From positions 2,230,001 to 2,294,000 of the forward strand of contig NZ_CP120416.1 in assembly GCF_032773895.1 (NCBI RefSeq): a stretch of 64,000 nucleotides of DNA, read 5' to 3'. Below the pieces are notes generated by a model that was not told the origin of the DNA, did no database searches, and worked only from the letters and a program-made list of their open reading frames with translations. The translations under genes were made by a program, and so were the position numbers. This document shows, piece after piece, positions 51,232 to 59,945 of this stretch. How positions within the stretch are numbered: the stretch's first letter is position 1; each line of letters opens with the position of its first letter. The DNA comes from Teredinibacter sp. KSP-S5-2 (GTDB lineage Bacteria > Pseudomonadota > Gammaproteobacteria > Pseudomonadales > Cellvibrionaceae).

Positions 51232-53457
51232 TTAAAAGTCATAGCTCAGTACGAATTTCAGGCTTCTTCCACTTTCCATCATGCCCTTATCCGCCCAGGC
51301 ACTGGCCGCATCCGTCGGTGTATGAATATCCACATCAAACAGATTATCGACCTTCATGCTCAAATCCAGGCCGGGCACAAACAAGCCGCGGTATAGCATG
51401 TGCAAATCAAAGCGAACATAATCGTTGGTTTCAACGCCTAAGCGCCCAACGGGAATGTAATCAGGTGAATTAGGATTCTGGGTCGGCGAGTTGGTAGCCG
51501 GAGCGTTGTCAAACCGGGACAGCATGGAATCGACATAATTGGCAGTAACCGTCGACAGTAGATTTCTATTCCAGTGATACGTCACGCTCATGTTTGCCAA
51601 CCATTTGGGCGAGAACGCCAAGCCTCTTCCGGTGGTTTGATCACTGGAATCCTGATAGGACACGGCCGCCTCACCAGACCAGTCCTTGCCATTAAGCACT
51701 TTTAATGACGCTTCAAAACCGTAGGTTCTTATCTTGCCTTCGTTTGAGCTGCGCGTAATAAAACGACCATTCACAAACTCCTCTTTTCTCAAAACCAACT
51801 TATCCAGATTGTTTTGAAAAAGATTAAGCTGCGTGTTTAAAACGATTTGTCTGAAGGGTATATGGTGTAATCGCTCGTAGATCAATTCATAAGTAGTGAT
51901 TTCTTCTTCATCAAGAAAACTAACCCGTTCATCGCCATATTCATTTCTAACTCGCAGTACATCAAAATTACTCAGAATATCTGAGTCCATATAGGCTTGG
52001 CCGTAAAGCATTTTTATCAGCGATGAATCATCAATGGCATAAATGGCCGCCAGACGCGGAGTAACATTGGTATCATCATGATTAATGGTATCCTTCCATG
52101 TGGTTTGCAGACTGTTGCCATACTCATCGGTCAAACCAATATTGTTTTCATAGGTAATATCGTGATCTGCGTAGCTCTCAACCCGAAAGCCAGACACCAA
52201 ACGTAATTTTTTACTCACTTGATAATTGAGTTGAGAAAACAAGGAAAGCGTACACGGACTACATGAATCATAGGCCAGTTGATAATTATCAAGATTGGCA
52301 AAATCCCCCTCCTGCTCATGTTGACTCACCGCCTGGTACAGAAAACCAAAGCTCATATCCAGGTCTTGATTTACGGTATAAAAACCGTTGAATTCAAACT
52401 CCCAAAACTCACTGTTACTTTGTGAATAAGGCTCCGGGTTTTGCTCATCCACAAACGGTAAGTGATAACGAATTTCTGACAACGAGTAGGTAAGATGGTT
52501 TTCTATATAAAAATCATTATTAAACGGGTGGCGATAACTGATTTTAATATTATTCATTTCCTGTTCCGTTAACGGAGAAGATAATGGATTAGGCACCACA
52601 AAACTAAACCCCCTCTCCACTTCCTTATGCGCCAATTCAATATTAAAACGCTGATATTGCGCGGAAAGATCCACATACTTAAGTTCCCGACCATATCGCC
52701 CTTTGGTTGAATCTGTTGCAATACCGGCCTCATAAACTGGCTGTAAATTCGATGTTATCTTACGATAAGGTTGATCCACACCATCGGTAGTAAAATATCC
52801 CGTATTCAACGCATAGCGGATATCCGATGTGTTATTTCGGATAAATGCACCCGCCTCATAGGTTTCTCTATTTCCCGCTCCTGCCACAACGCTGCTTTTA
52901 TCATTCGTTTCACGATCGTTGGTAATAATGTTTATCGCACCAAAAAATGCACCGCTGCCATAGACGACAGACATCGGTCCACGAATCACTTCTATGCGAT
53001 CAATTGCCTTTACTGGCGTAGCCCACACATACGGATAATCAGCATGAAATTTTTCTGTTTGGTTTACGCCGTTAATCATCACAATGACATTGCGTGACAA
53101 CTGTGTCCAATAACCTCTAACCCCCAAAGTAACATAGTGGAAGGTTTTATTATCCAACACATACATACCCGGTATCTGCGCCAAAATCTGGCGAAGGTTT
53201 TGATAGCCTTTATGTTTAATTTCTTCTCGCGTAATTAACACCACGCTTGCGGGAACATCATTAATACGCTCCGCTTTTTTGCCCGCTGTGGAAATTTCAA
53301 CACTGCCCAACTCAGACAAACTCATATCAAAGAGTTTACTGGAAGGCACTACAGCTTGAGATTGAAGTGGACTTGCACCACCCGAACTGGCCATAACAAC
53401 TGGCGAACTGAATACAACACAAGATAACAGCCCAATTTTTTTAACGTAACGATTCAT
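51232..53457 (-). CDS. TonB-dependent outer-membrane receptor
   Basis: A 741-residue outer-membrane receptor. A signal peptide ends near residue 24 ('LLSCVVFSSPVVMASSG'). The plug domain (about 50-180) has 'PASVVLITREEIKHKGYQN' and 'VEVIRGPMSVVYGSGAFFGA' (the family signature, here with IDRIEVIRGP). A beta-barrel of the usual length follows and ends in aromatic 'FVLSYDF', the terminal Phe needed for assembly. No close siderophore genes are present, so the ligand cannot be named. It faces away from the binding-protein gene by about 200 bases but shares strand, which suggests one uptake and sensing group. Confidence 0.95.
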   Translation of the reverse strand: MNRYVKKIGLLSCVVFSSPVVMASSGGASPLQSQAVVPSSKLFDMSLSELGSVEISTAGKKAERINDVPASVVLITREEIKHKGYQNLRQILAQIPGMYVLDNKTFHYVTLGVRGYWTQLSRNVIVMINGVNQTEKFHADYPYVWATPVKAIDRIEVIRGPMSVVYGSGAFFGAINIITNDRETNDKSSVVAGAGNRETYEAGAFIRNNTSDIRYALNTGYFTTDGVDQPYRKITSNLQPVYEAGIATDSTKGRYGRELKYVDLSAQYQRFNIELAHKEVERGFSFVVPNPLSSPLTEQEMNNIKISYRHPFNNDFYIENHLTYSLSEIRYHLPFVDEQNPEPYSQSNSEFWEFEFNGFYTVNQDLDMSFGFLYQAVSQHEQEGDFANLDNYQLAYDSCSPCTLSLFSQLNYQVSKKLRLVSGFRVESYADHDITYENNIGLTDEYGNSLQTTWKDTINHDDTNVTPRLAAIYAIDDSSLIKMLYGQAYMDSDILSNFDVLRVRNEYGDERVSFLDEEEITTYELIYERLHHIPFRQIVLNTQLNLFQNNLDKLVLRKEEFVNGRFITRSSNEGKIRTYGFEASLKVLNGKDWSGEAAVSYQDSSDQTTGRGLAFSPKWLANMSVTYHWNRNLLSTVTANYVDSMLSRFDNAPATNSPTQNPNSPDYIPVGRLGVETNDYVRFDLHMLYRGLFVPGLDLSMKVDNLFDVDIHTPTDAASAWADKGMMESGRSLKFVLSYDF

Positions 53458-53689
53458 TGTGAAGGAGTAAGGGCCTGAATGATTTTACTACAGTATAGAA
53501 AAGAATATGGCTTATTCAATTCCCACCAGGAAAGAACAAAAGAGATATTAATCAGCGGCAAAATAAAAACCATCGCCATCAGGGATGTTAAGCATTGAAA
53601 AAAATAATCAAATTACGCAAACCTAATCACAAAAACAAGTTTAACGCATACTTAGAAAAATATTGCGCCCCGGAATGAATGGCAGCATG

Positions 53690-53983
53690 CTACTCCGTAC
53701 AACCTTCAGCCAAAATAAGTTGGCTCTTTGTTGTTTTATGCCGAATAGCAAAAAGCGGTTGTGCATCGGGGTCAGCAAGAAACGCTCTGGCATGCCCGGT
53801 GGATGGAAACTCAAGAACGATTAGTCTATCGGGTAACCAATCGCCTTCCATTAGCTCGGGTTCAACCCCTTGAACAATATAGCGTCCTCCATGCTTATGA
53901 ATAAATACAGGAATTTTTTCGATATACTCAACAAACTCCTGATAGTTATTAACAGTCAAATCCAGAACTAAATAACCTTTCAT
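53690..53983 (-). CDS. DUF1330-family protein
   Basis: A 97-residue protein with the DUF1330 ferredoxin-like fold: 'GYLVLDLTVNNYQEFVEYIE' at the start, 'HGGRYIVQGVEPELMEGDWL' in the middle (conserved Gly-Gly-Arg-Tyr), and 'PDRLIVLEFPSTGHARAFLA'. DUF1330 proteins are small dimeric alpha-beta barrels related to EthD and heme-degrading monooxygenases, but their reaction is unknown. A GGAGAAG box precedes the ATG at 53983. It is alone between the TonB receptor and dusA. Full length for the family. Confidence 0.9.
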   Translation of the reverse strand: MKGYLVLDLTVNNYQEFVEYIEKIPVFIHKHGGRYIVQGVEPELMEGDWLPDRLIVLEFPSTGHARAFLADPDAQPLFAIRHKTTKSQLILAEGCTE

Positions 53984-54185
53984 CTTCGCTTCTCCATATT
54001 CCTATTTAAAAAATAAAGCGCAAATATAGACAGAGGTTACCGAGAAAAAGTCCAAGCTTTTTATCACGTTCGTTCAAAAAACAACCTCCACAAACAGAGG
54101 GATTCTGTATACACTATGCGCCCTCAACTTAAGGCAAACCGGTCAGTGGAAAATTCCGCTTAAAGTCACTCGATTGCCACAAGAC

Positions 54186-55229
54186 ATGTACCCGTATTTT
54201 TTAAGCGATATAACTACCGTGGCCAAGGCTTCAGAATCCCCTAACACACAGCAATTCACATCCTTCAACCGTCGGCTATCACTTGCACCGATGATGGAGT
54301 GGAGCGATAGGCATTGCAGGTACTTTTGGCGTCTCCTCACCCGTCAGACCTTGTTATACACAGAGATGGTCACTACCGGTGCGATCATTCATGGCCATAG
54401 AGAGCGTTTTTTACGTTTTCGTCCAGAGGAACACCCTGTGGCATTACAACTCGGTGGCAGTGACCCCAAAGCGTTAGCCGAGTGCGCCAAAATTGCACAA
54501 GATTGGGGATACGACGAGGTCAATCTGAATTGTGGTTGCCCAAGTGATCGTGTGCAGTCTGGCAAGATAGGTGCTGTATTAATGGCCGAACCCGAGCTGG
54601 TTGCCGAGTGTGTTTCAGCCATGCAGGCCGCCTGCTCTATTCCTGTCACTGTCAAACACCGTATTGGCATTGACGATATGGAGGACTACCCTGGCCTGGT
54701 CCACTTTGTTGATACAGTGGCATCCGCCGGTTGCGATACATTTATTGTCCATGCCCGCAAAGCCTGGCTTAAGGGATTAAGCCCTAAAGAAAATAGGGAA
54801 ATTCCACCATTAAAATACGAGTACGTATACCAGCTAAAACAGGACAGACCCAACCTGCACATTTCAATCAATGGTGGAATAACCACGTTGGAACAAACTC
54901 ACTCTCTGCTTGAACATGTCGATGGCGTAATGATCGGCCGCCAGGCATACCACGACCCATTCTTTTTAGCCGAAGCCGATCAGCAGATCTTTGGAACGGA
55001 AAACCCCAACCTGAATCGGGAGCAGGTTTTGCTGGCTTTTGCAGACTATTGCGAAGAGGAAATCGCCAAGGGCAACCGTCTCCATCATATGTCCAGACAC
55101 ATTTTAGGGTTATTCCTGGGGCAACCCGGCGCACGTCAGTTCCGACGTTTTATTACTCAAAACGCCTATAAAGACGGGGCCAGCGCCAACTTGCTAAGGG
55201 AAGCCCTGCAATACACTCAGCCGCTATAG
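54186..55229 (+). CDS. dusA: tRNA-dihydrouridine synthase A
   Basis: DusA reduces uridines 20 and 20a in tRNA with FMN and NADPH. The protein carries 'LSLAPMMEWSDRHCRYFWRL' (FMN loop), 'VNLNCGCPSDRVQSGKIGAV' (catalytic Cys in the CGCPS motif), 'ITVKHRIGIDDMEDY' like 'PVTVKHRIGIDD', 'FIVHARKAWLKGLSPKENRE' and 'GVMIGRQAYHDPFFL'. I start at the ATG at 54186 (347 residues); the frame extends four codons to a TTG with no better ribosome site. It is plus-strand, 88 bases before tal. Length and motifs fit DusA rather than DusB or DusC. Confidence 0.95.
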   Translation: MYPYFLSDITTVAKASESPNTQQFTSFNRRLSLAPMMEWSDRHCRYFWRLLTRQTLLYTEMVTTGAIIHGHRERFLRFRPEEHPVALQLGGSDPKALAECAKIAQDWGYDEVNLNCGCPSDRVQSGKIGAVLMAEPELVAECVSAMQAACSIPVTVKHRIGIDDMEDYPGLVHFVDTVASAGCDTFIVHARKAWLKGLSPKENREIPPLKYEYVYQLKQDRPNLHISINGGITTLEQTHSLLEHVDGVMIGRQAYHDPFFLAEADQQIFGTENPNLNREQVLLAFADYCEEEIAKGNRLHHMSRHILGLFLGQPGARQFRRFITQNAYKDGASANLLREALQYTQPL

Positions 55230-55253
55230 GCAATCGGTAATTACGGTTGTCAC

Positions 55254-55271
55254 TCACGGCTTGAGCCGTGA
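55254..55271 (+). terminator. hairpin between dusA and tal
   Basis: A perfect 8-bp stem TCACGGCT/AGCCGTGA with a 2-base loop, 24 bases past the dusA stop. No T-run follows, so it may be an attenuator or operator rather than a full terminator. Confidence 0.45.
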
Positions 55272-55316
55272 TAATACGCGCACTTAACTAACAAACACGG
55301 TTATCGAGGCTTATAA

Positions 55317-56252
55317 ATGACCAACAAACTAGAACAGCTTAAAACGTACAGCGATGTTGTTGCTGACACCGGCGATATTGAAGCCATCAAACGTTACCAA
55401 CCGCTCGATGCCACAACAAATCCTTCCCTGTTGTTTAAGGCAGCTCAATTGGAGCAATACGCTCCACTATTGAACGACGCTCTAGCGAAAGCCAATGGCG
55501 ATGTAAAAGAAGCCGCTGATTACCTGGCCGTAGCAATTGGCTGCGAAATCCTGAAAATCGTACCAGGAAGAGTGTCTACCGAAGTCGACGCACGCCTCTC
55601 CTTTGACACCGAAGCCACCATTGCCAAAGCCCATCGCCTGATTAGCTTGTACGAAGAAGCCGGCATCAGTAAAGATCGCGTTCTTATAAAAATCGCATCG
55701 ACATGGGAAGGTATTCGCGCAGCAGAAGTGCTGGAAAAAGAAGGTATCAACTGTAACCTGACGCTTCTTTTCAGCTTTGCACAAGCCGTTGCCTGTGCTG
55801 AGGCAGGAGCCTACTTGATTTCACCATTCGTTGGCCGCATTCTCGATTGGTACAAAGCCAATACCGATAAAAAAGAATACGCACCAATGGAAGACCCCGG
55901 TGTTGTTTCCGTAACCCAGATCTACAACTACTACAAACAACACGGTTACAAAACCATCGTTATGGGCGCAAGCTTCCGTAATACAGGTGAACTGGAAGCC
56001 CTTGCTGGTTGTGACCGCCTCACCATTAGCCCACAACTGCTGGGTGAACTGGAAGCCGATACTGGTAATCTTGAGCGTGTTCTATCAGAAGATAAAACGG
56101 GTGAAAGTCAGCCCAAAGTTTCTCAAACCGAAGCAGAGTTCCGCTTTGCCATGAATGACGACCCTATGGCCACAGATAAACTGGCAGATGGTATTCGTAA
56201 CTTCGTTGCAGACCAGATTAACCTGGAAAACTTCCTGGCTTCTAAAAAGTAA
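55317..56252 (+). CDS. tal: transaldolase TalB
   Basis: A 311-residue transaldolase of the pentose phosphate pathway. The family hallmarks are '[20 protein letters not shown]' at the start, the Schiff-base lysine in '[20 protein letters not shown]' and '[20 protein letters not shown]', '[13 protein letters not shown]', and '[20 protein letters not shown]'. Its length and sequence fit the TalB/subfamily 1 group. It is alone on the plus strand between dusA and the TerB-like gene, with a short gap of 20 bases to the latter, so the two may be cotranscribed. No missing catalytic residue was seen. Confidence 0.97.
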   Translation: MTNKLEQLKTYSDVVADTGDIEAIKRYQPLDATTNPSLLFKAAQLEQYAPLLNDALAKANGDVKEAADYLAVAIGCEILKIVPGRVSTEVDARLSFDTEATIAKAHRLISLYEEAGISKDRVLIKIASTWEGIRAAEVLEKEGINCNLTLLFSFAQAVACAEAGAYLISPFVGRILDWYKANTDKKEYAPMEDPGVVSVTQIYNYYKQHGYKTIVMGASFRNTGELEALAGCDRLTISPQLLGELEADTGNLERVLSEDKTGESQPKVSQTEAEFRFAMNDDPMATDKLADGIRNFVADQINLENFLASKK

Positions 56253-56272
56253 ACACCTCTGGAGGGCACCTA

Positions 56273-56722
56273 GTGCTTAATAAAATTTTAGATTTTTTTC
56301 AAAATGAAATTAAGCAACCATCACAGGAGCTCACCGACCAGCAACGCCGCCTTGCAAGTGCGGCGTTGCTCATAGAAGTGGCCACCATCGACCACAAATT
56401 TGATCAAAAAGAATTATCATCCCTGTCTCTTTTATTAAAAGAAAATTTCTCCCTTTCCGACGAGGAGTGCACTGAATTAACGGAACTGGCTAAAGCCGAA
56501 CGCGATAATTCAACGTCTCTATACCAGTTTACCCAATTAGTGAACCAACACTGCTCTCATCAGGAAAAATTCAACTTACTCAAGGATATGTGGACAGTCG
56601 CCTATGCCGACGGCAACCTGGACAAATACGAAGAGTACATCATCCGCAAAGTCGCAGATCTAATACACATGGCGCATGGAGATTTTATTCGCGCGAAGCA
56701 TGAGAGCCGCGACCATACGTAA
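56273..56722 (+). CDS. TerB-family tellurite-resistance-like protein
   Basis: A 149-residue cytoplasmic protein with the TerB-like helical fold: 'RRLASAALLIEVATIDHKFD' and 'EKFNLLKDMWTVAYADGNLD', each with the acidic 'D/NxxxxxE/D' loop that binds a metal in TerB. The start is a GTG at 56273, with GGAGG upstream at good spacing. TerB domains respond to metal stress, but stand-alone members of this type (COG4103-like) have no proven role. It lies 20 bases after tal and ends at a bidirectional terminator. Confidence 0.88.
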   Translation: MLNKILDFFQNEIKQPSQELTDQQRRLASAALLIEVATIDHKFDQKELSSLSLLLKENFSLSDEECTELTELAKAERDNSTSLYQFTQLVNQHCSHQEKFNLLKDMWTVAYADGNLDKYEEYIIRKVADLIHMAHGDFIRAKHESRDHT

Positions 56723-56771
56723 ATAAGCAGCTATTCCATTACCCCAAAATAAACGGGGACATAAATAGCAA

Positions 56772-56806
56772 AAAAGCCCAGCTCTTTAAACAAGAACCAG
56801 GCTTTT
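56772..56806. terminator. bidirectional terminator between TerB and carbonic anhydrase genes
   Basis: A stem AAAAGCC/GGCTTTT with an inner TCTT/AAGA pair, between convergent genes. A-rich and T-rich tails on both sides allow it to work in both directions. Confidence 0.8.
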
Positions 56807-56868
56807 CAGTAATAAATCTCTAATAATCAAGACCTCTCAACATAAAGAGGCGCTACTGATCGAGAGAA

Positions 56869-57645
56869 TTAGTCATCATCATGATCATATTCCAGTAAAA
56901 CACGCCCATTCAAGTTCTGTACTGGGCGATAATTATGATCATACAACTCCGTAAACTTAGCTAATTGCTCAGCAGAAACTTCAATACGGTCCTTCATCAC
57001 ATACCACTTAACACCTTCAGTACATGGCGGGGTTGTTAAAGAACCATCAAAGTGGACATAACTCTTTTCTTTTGGCAATAACGCACGAGCATTAATAAAC
57101 TCATCAGGAACCGTTACCGTTTCATCGTGGTGATGGGGCAAATTATTAAAGAAAGCATCCAAGGCCCTGTTGTGACGACCGACTTCAAACAACACACCAA
57201 CAACCGCAATATTATGATCCGCATCGACATGAACAATATGCACTTCCAATGGATACTGAACACCATTAACCGTATTTTCACTCATCGCATGAAAATGGAA
57301 TTGCAATACGGGGTACTTTTCTTTTTTTGAAACTTGCAGGTAACTACCCGCTTCATAGTTCACCTGAATAGTATGGCCATTGTTTACAATCTCCAGCGGT
57401 GTACGCTTATAACGGAATTTCAAAGCCCGGAGTTCATCATCATCGGCTTCTTCAGTATCCGAGATATCAATTGGAGATTGCTTTGTACCAATCGAACACA
57501 TTCTATAGGATGGATCTAAATCTCCCCAGTATTCGGGTCCTTCTTCTCCATCGTAGCCCCAGTGAACACCCGTGCCGGAAAATGCTATCGAGGAAAGTAT
57601 TAAAGCAATGCCGCCGAGCATTGTCTTCAGTATTGGATTTTTCAT
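56869..57645 (-). CDS. secreted alpha-carbonic anhydrase
   Basis: A 258-residue exported enzyme that hydrates CO2 in the periplasm. The signal peptide ends near residue 24 ('LGGIALILSSIAFSGTG'). The alpha-class features are 'HWGYDGEEGPEYWGDLDPSY', 'QSPIDISDTEE', the zinc histidines in 'LQFHFHAMSENTVNG' and 'VHIVHVDADHN', and the conserved 'GSLTTPPCTEGVKWYVMKDR'. The Cys pair for a disulfide is present (C51 region and C208 region). It is alone, with a long AT-rich gap on its upstream side. It may supply bicarbonate for carboxylations or adjust external pH; both are inferences. Confidence 0.95.
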   Translation of the reverse strand: MKNPILKTMLGGIALILSSIAFSGTGVHWGYDGEEGPEYWGDLDPSYRMCSIGTKQSPIDISDTEEADDDELRALKFRYKRTPLEIVNNGHTIQVNYEAGSYLQVSKKEKYPVLQFHFHAMSENTVNGVQYPLEVHIVHVDADHNIAVVGVLFEVGRHNRALDAFFNNLPHHHDETVTVPDEFINARALLPKEKSYVHFDGSLTTPPCTEGVKWYVMKDRIEVSAEQLAKFTELYDHNYRPVQNLNGRVLLEYDHDDD

Positions 57646-58150
57646 GAGAAACTCCCACCTTTGTGACGCAAAAATTATTATGTTTATTAAACGTCTAAAT
57701 TATGGCGGGCAGACTGATTATAAAAAAGACAAAAATGGCAAAAAAAACTTGAAGTACCGCAAAAAAACAGAGAAAAATCAAACCTATGTTTTATTATTTT
57801 TTAAATAAAGATTGTTTTAATTAAAAATGGAAATAATAAATGAGAATAACTTCGCTACTTCCACTCCAATGCAACAAGCCAAATATCACTGACATTATTT
57901 CTTCTATTCAATAGGCTTATTTATTGTTACGACTACGCTATTCCTGGCATATAAAGCTTAAAAAGAATGATTACCAATAGCCTTCTTATTAAAGGCCATA
58001 TTTTTAAGCGTTAGTTAATACGAATGGAAAAAGTAATATCCAAATAACCTGCATAGCATTTATGGCAGGCCCGGTAGAAATGAAAATGTAAATTTAGATA
58101 TTGCAGTTAAGAGAGTTTAGGCACTCAAAGTTAACGGCAACGGGTGATAA
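57646..58150. other. AT-rich gap between the carbonic anhydrase gene and the polyketide cluster
   Basis: About 500 bases with no convincing gene, noticeably richer in A and T than the flanking genes. It should hold the carbonic-anhydrase promoter at its left end. It separates housekeeping genes from the trans-AT polyketide genes and could mark the edge of an acquired cluster, though no integrase, tRNA or repeat was found. Confidence 0.5.
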
Positions 58151-58215
58151 ATAGTGAGAAAAAAGCTATTTTACATCCTAGGGAAGAAGAGTTAACAGCT
58201 GTTTTTTCTCACTAT
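58151..58215 (-). terminator. long inverted repeat at the end of the polyketide operon
   Basis: Perfect 14-bp arms ATAGTGAGAAAAAA (58151-58164) and TTTTTTCTCACTAT (58202-58215), with GCT/AGC adding to the inner stem. It lies 27 bases beyond the stop of the last gene on the minus strand and probably ends the operon. Confidence 0.6.
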
Positions 58216-58241
58216 CTTTTTTACCCCAAAGCTTCATAGCT

Positions 58242-58919
58242 TTATTGGTATGTCTTTACTAAATGAGCTATATAGTCGCGCCATATTTTGTAGCCTTCAC
58301 CTAACAAATGAAGCTGGTCATTGCTCAATTCAGGTCTTATCGACTTTTGCTCTGCATCGATAAACAATGGGTATAAATCTATCCATTCAGCTTTCCCTGA
58401 CACAGCAGTTTTCAAGTTATTGTTTAACGAAATAATACGCTGAGTAAACCTTGGTCGGCGAGGCAGAATACTTTGAATATACACTTCAGTCAGTTTCGAC
58501 TCAGACTTAATCTGCCGAATTATCTCCAATATATTCTCAACGATCTTATCCTCTGGCACATTGCCAAAAAGGTCATTTGTACCAATCATCAAAAAGACCT
58601 GAGCAGGTTTTCCCTGGGCAACAGGAGCTAAACGTTTCAATACGCCCTCAGTAGTATCACCTGAAATACCTCTGTTGATAATTCGAGAATTTGGGAACCA
58701 TTCATCCCAGGCACCAAACTCTGTAATCGAATCACCAAGAAATACAGTATCTTCCGGCTTAATATTAAAAGAATCAAACTGAGTCTTCCAACGATCATAA
58801 TGTGGTTTATTTAGTTGCGTAAAAAGATAATTTAATGCGCTACCAGACCACACCCACACAATTACCGCCACGATCAATGCGTTAACTGCCAAGGAAAGCC
58901 CTAGCAATATTTTAATCAT
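58242..58919 (-). CDS. membrane-anchored SGNH/GDSL hydrolase
   Basis: A 225-residue lipase/esterase-type hydrolase. An N-terminal helix (about residues 5-25) anchors it in the membrane. The SGNH blocks are complete: 'FLGDSITE' with S64 (block I), 'RGISGDTTEGVL' with Gly (block II), 'LMIGTNDLFG' with Asn (block III) and 'DQLHLLGEGY' with Asp-His (block V). It is the last gene of the polyketide operon, 53 bases after the AT-like gene, and may hydrolyse or transfer an acyl product, but it could also be an unrelated host gene. The substrate is unknown. Confidence 0.9.
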   Translation of the reverse strand: MIKILLGLSLAVNALIVAVIVWVWSGSALNYLFTQLNKPHYDRWKTQFDSFNIKPEDTVFLGDSITEFGAWDEWFPNSRIINRGISGDTTEGVLKRLAPVAQGKPAQVFLMIGTNDLFGNVPEDKIVENILEIIRQIKSESKLTEVYIQSILPRRPRFTQRIISLNNNLKTAVSGKAEWIDLYPLFIDAEQKSIRPELSNDQLHLLGEGYKIWRDYIAHLVKTYQ

Positions 58920-58972
58920 ATATATTTTTCCAGAGATTTACAGACACACGAACAGAGAACTTCACGCTCACA

Positions 58973-59935
58973 CTAAGCAATTTCTGCACTCATATTTTCA
59001 ATCAAGTTAGCATAAGTCCGAACATCTCGACCAAACTGATTCATGGTTTCATAATGGCGAGATTTGGACGATGGAGGTAGCATATACTTTAAGAACATTG
59101 ACATACTTCCTGTAGGGCCGACATCGATGAAAGTATATTCTTTGCCGTTCAGCAACATAGCAATAGTTTCATCAAAACGAATAATATTCCGGGAAGCCCT
59201 CCACAAATGTTCTCCATCAAACGAATTAACCATACCTACGTTGGCACAGGAAATACTCGGTATCTGATTTCTGGAGAACTGGTATTGATTAAATAACCCT
59301 TTAACTTCCGCTTCAATAAGCTCAATAATCGGCGTGTGAAAACCATAATTAACAGGCAGGCGTTGATGGATAACGTTATTCGATGACAAATCGCTCTGTA
59401 TGCAATTAACGTCTTCATCCAAACCTGTCACCACAAAATTATTTTGAAAGTTTTTTGCACTTAACCAGGAACCTCTGAACAATGATGGATTCCTATGAAA
59501 AAAATCAGCCGACTCTATTACTGCAATCATCCCCGATCTGGGGCTTTTTTTCTCCAGTAATTGGGCATAATCAATTACAAGCGAAAGCCCCTCCTCTATA
59601 GTTAACGCGCCAGACATAACAGAAGCAGCAAATTCGCCCAAGCTGTAACCCAGTAAATAGTCCGGCTGAATCCCTTCATTTATCAGAGTACGTGCAATAC
59701 TGTACTCAATCGCCAACAGTGCCGGATTGGAATAAAGCAACCGATCAAAAACTGCTGTTTTGTTTTCCTCTCCGTAGAGAACATCGATCAAAGAAACCCC
59801 GAGCTTCCTTTGAATAATTAAAGCGCATTGAGACATACATTGATGGAAATAAGGGTTATTTTCGTATAGCTCCCTACCCATCTGATAGTATTGCGATCCC
59901 TGCCCCGGAAACATAAATACAATTGGCTTATTCAT
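58973..59935 (-). CDS. trans-AT family protein lacking the carboxylate-binding Arg, probable proofreading acyl hydrolase
   Basis: A 320-residue malonyl-transferase-fold protein. The nucleophile Ser is S98 ('GYSLGE') and the His is H200 ('NYGFHTPI'). The Arg that holds the malonyl carboxylate in true acyltransferases (in the RG pair of the neighbour, R112) is replaced by Tyr at the aligned position (Y123). That change marks the AT-like acyl hydrolase group (PedC/PksD type) that strips wrong acyl chains from trans-AT synthases. It is 10 bases downstream of the true AT gene. The hydrolase role is inferred from the residue and context. Confidence 0.85.
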   Translation of the reverse strand: MNKPIVFMFPGQGSQYYQMGRELYENNPYFHQCMSQCALIIQRKLGVSLIDVLYGEENKTAVFDRLLYSNPALLAIEYSIARTLINEGIQPDYLLGYSLGEFAASVMSGALTIEEGLSLVIDYAQLLEKKSPRSGMIAVIESADFFHRNPSLFRGSWLSAKNFQNNFVVTGLDEDVNCIQSDLSSNNVIHQRLPVNYGFHTPIIELIEAEVKGLFNQYQFSRNQIPSISCANVGMVNSFDGEHLWRASRNIIRFDETIAMLLNGKEYTFIDVGPTGSMSMFLKYMLPPSSKSRHYETMNQFGRDVRTYANLIENMSAEIA

Positions 59936-59945
59936 ACTGGCTCCA

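Noticed and set aside
57572-57808. Plus-strand frame over the carbonic anhydrase start
   Set aside because: It runs antisense over the signal-peptide end of the anhydrase gene and ends in A-rich DNA with lysine-rich, low-complexity content.
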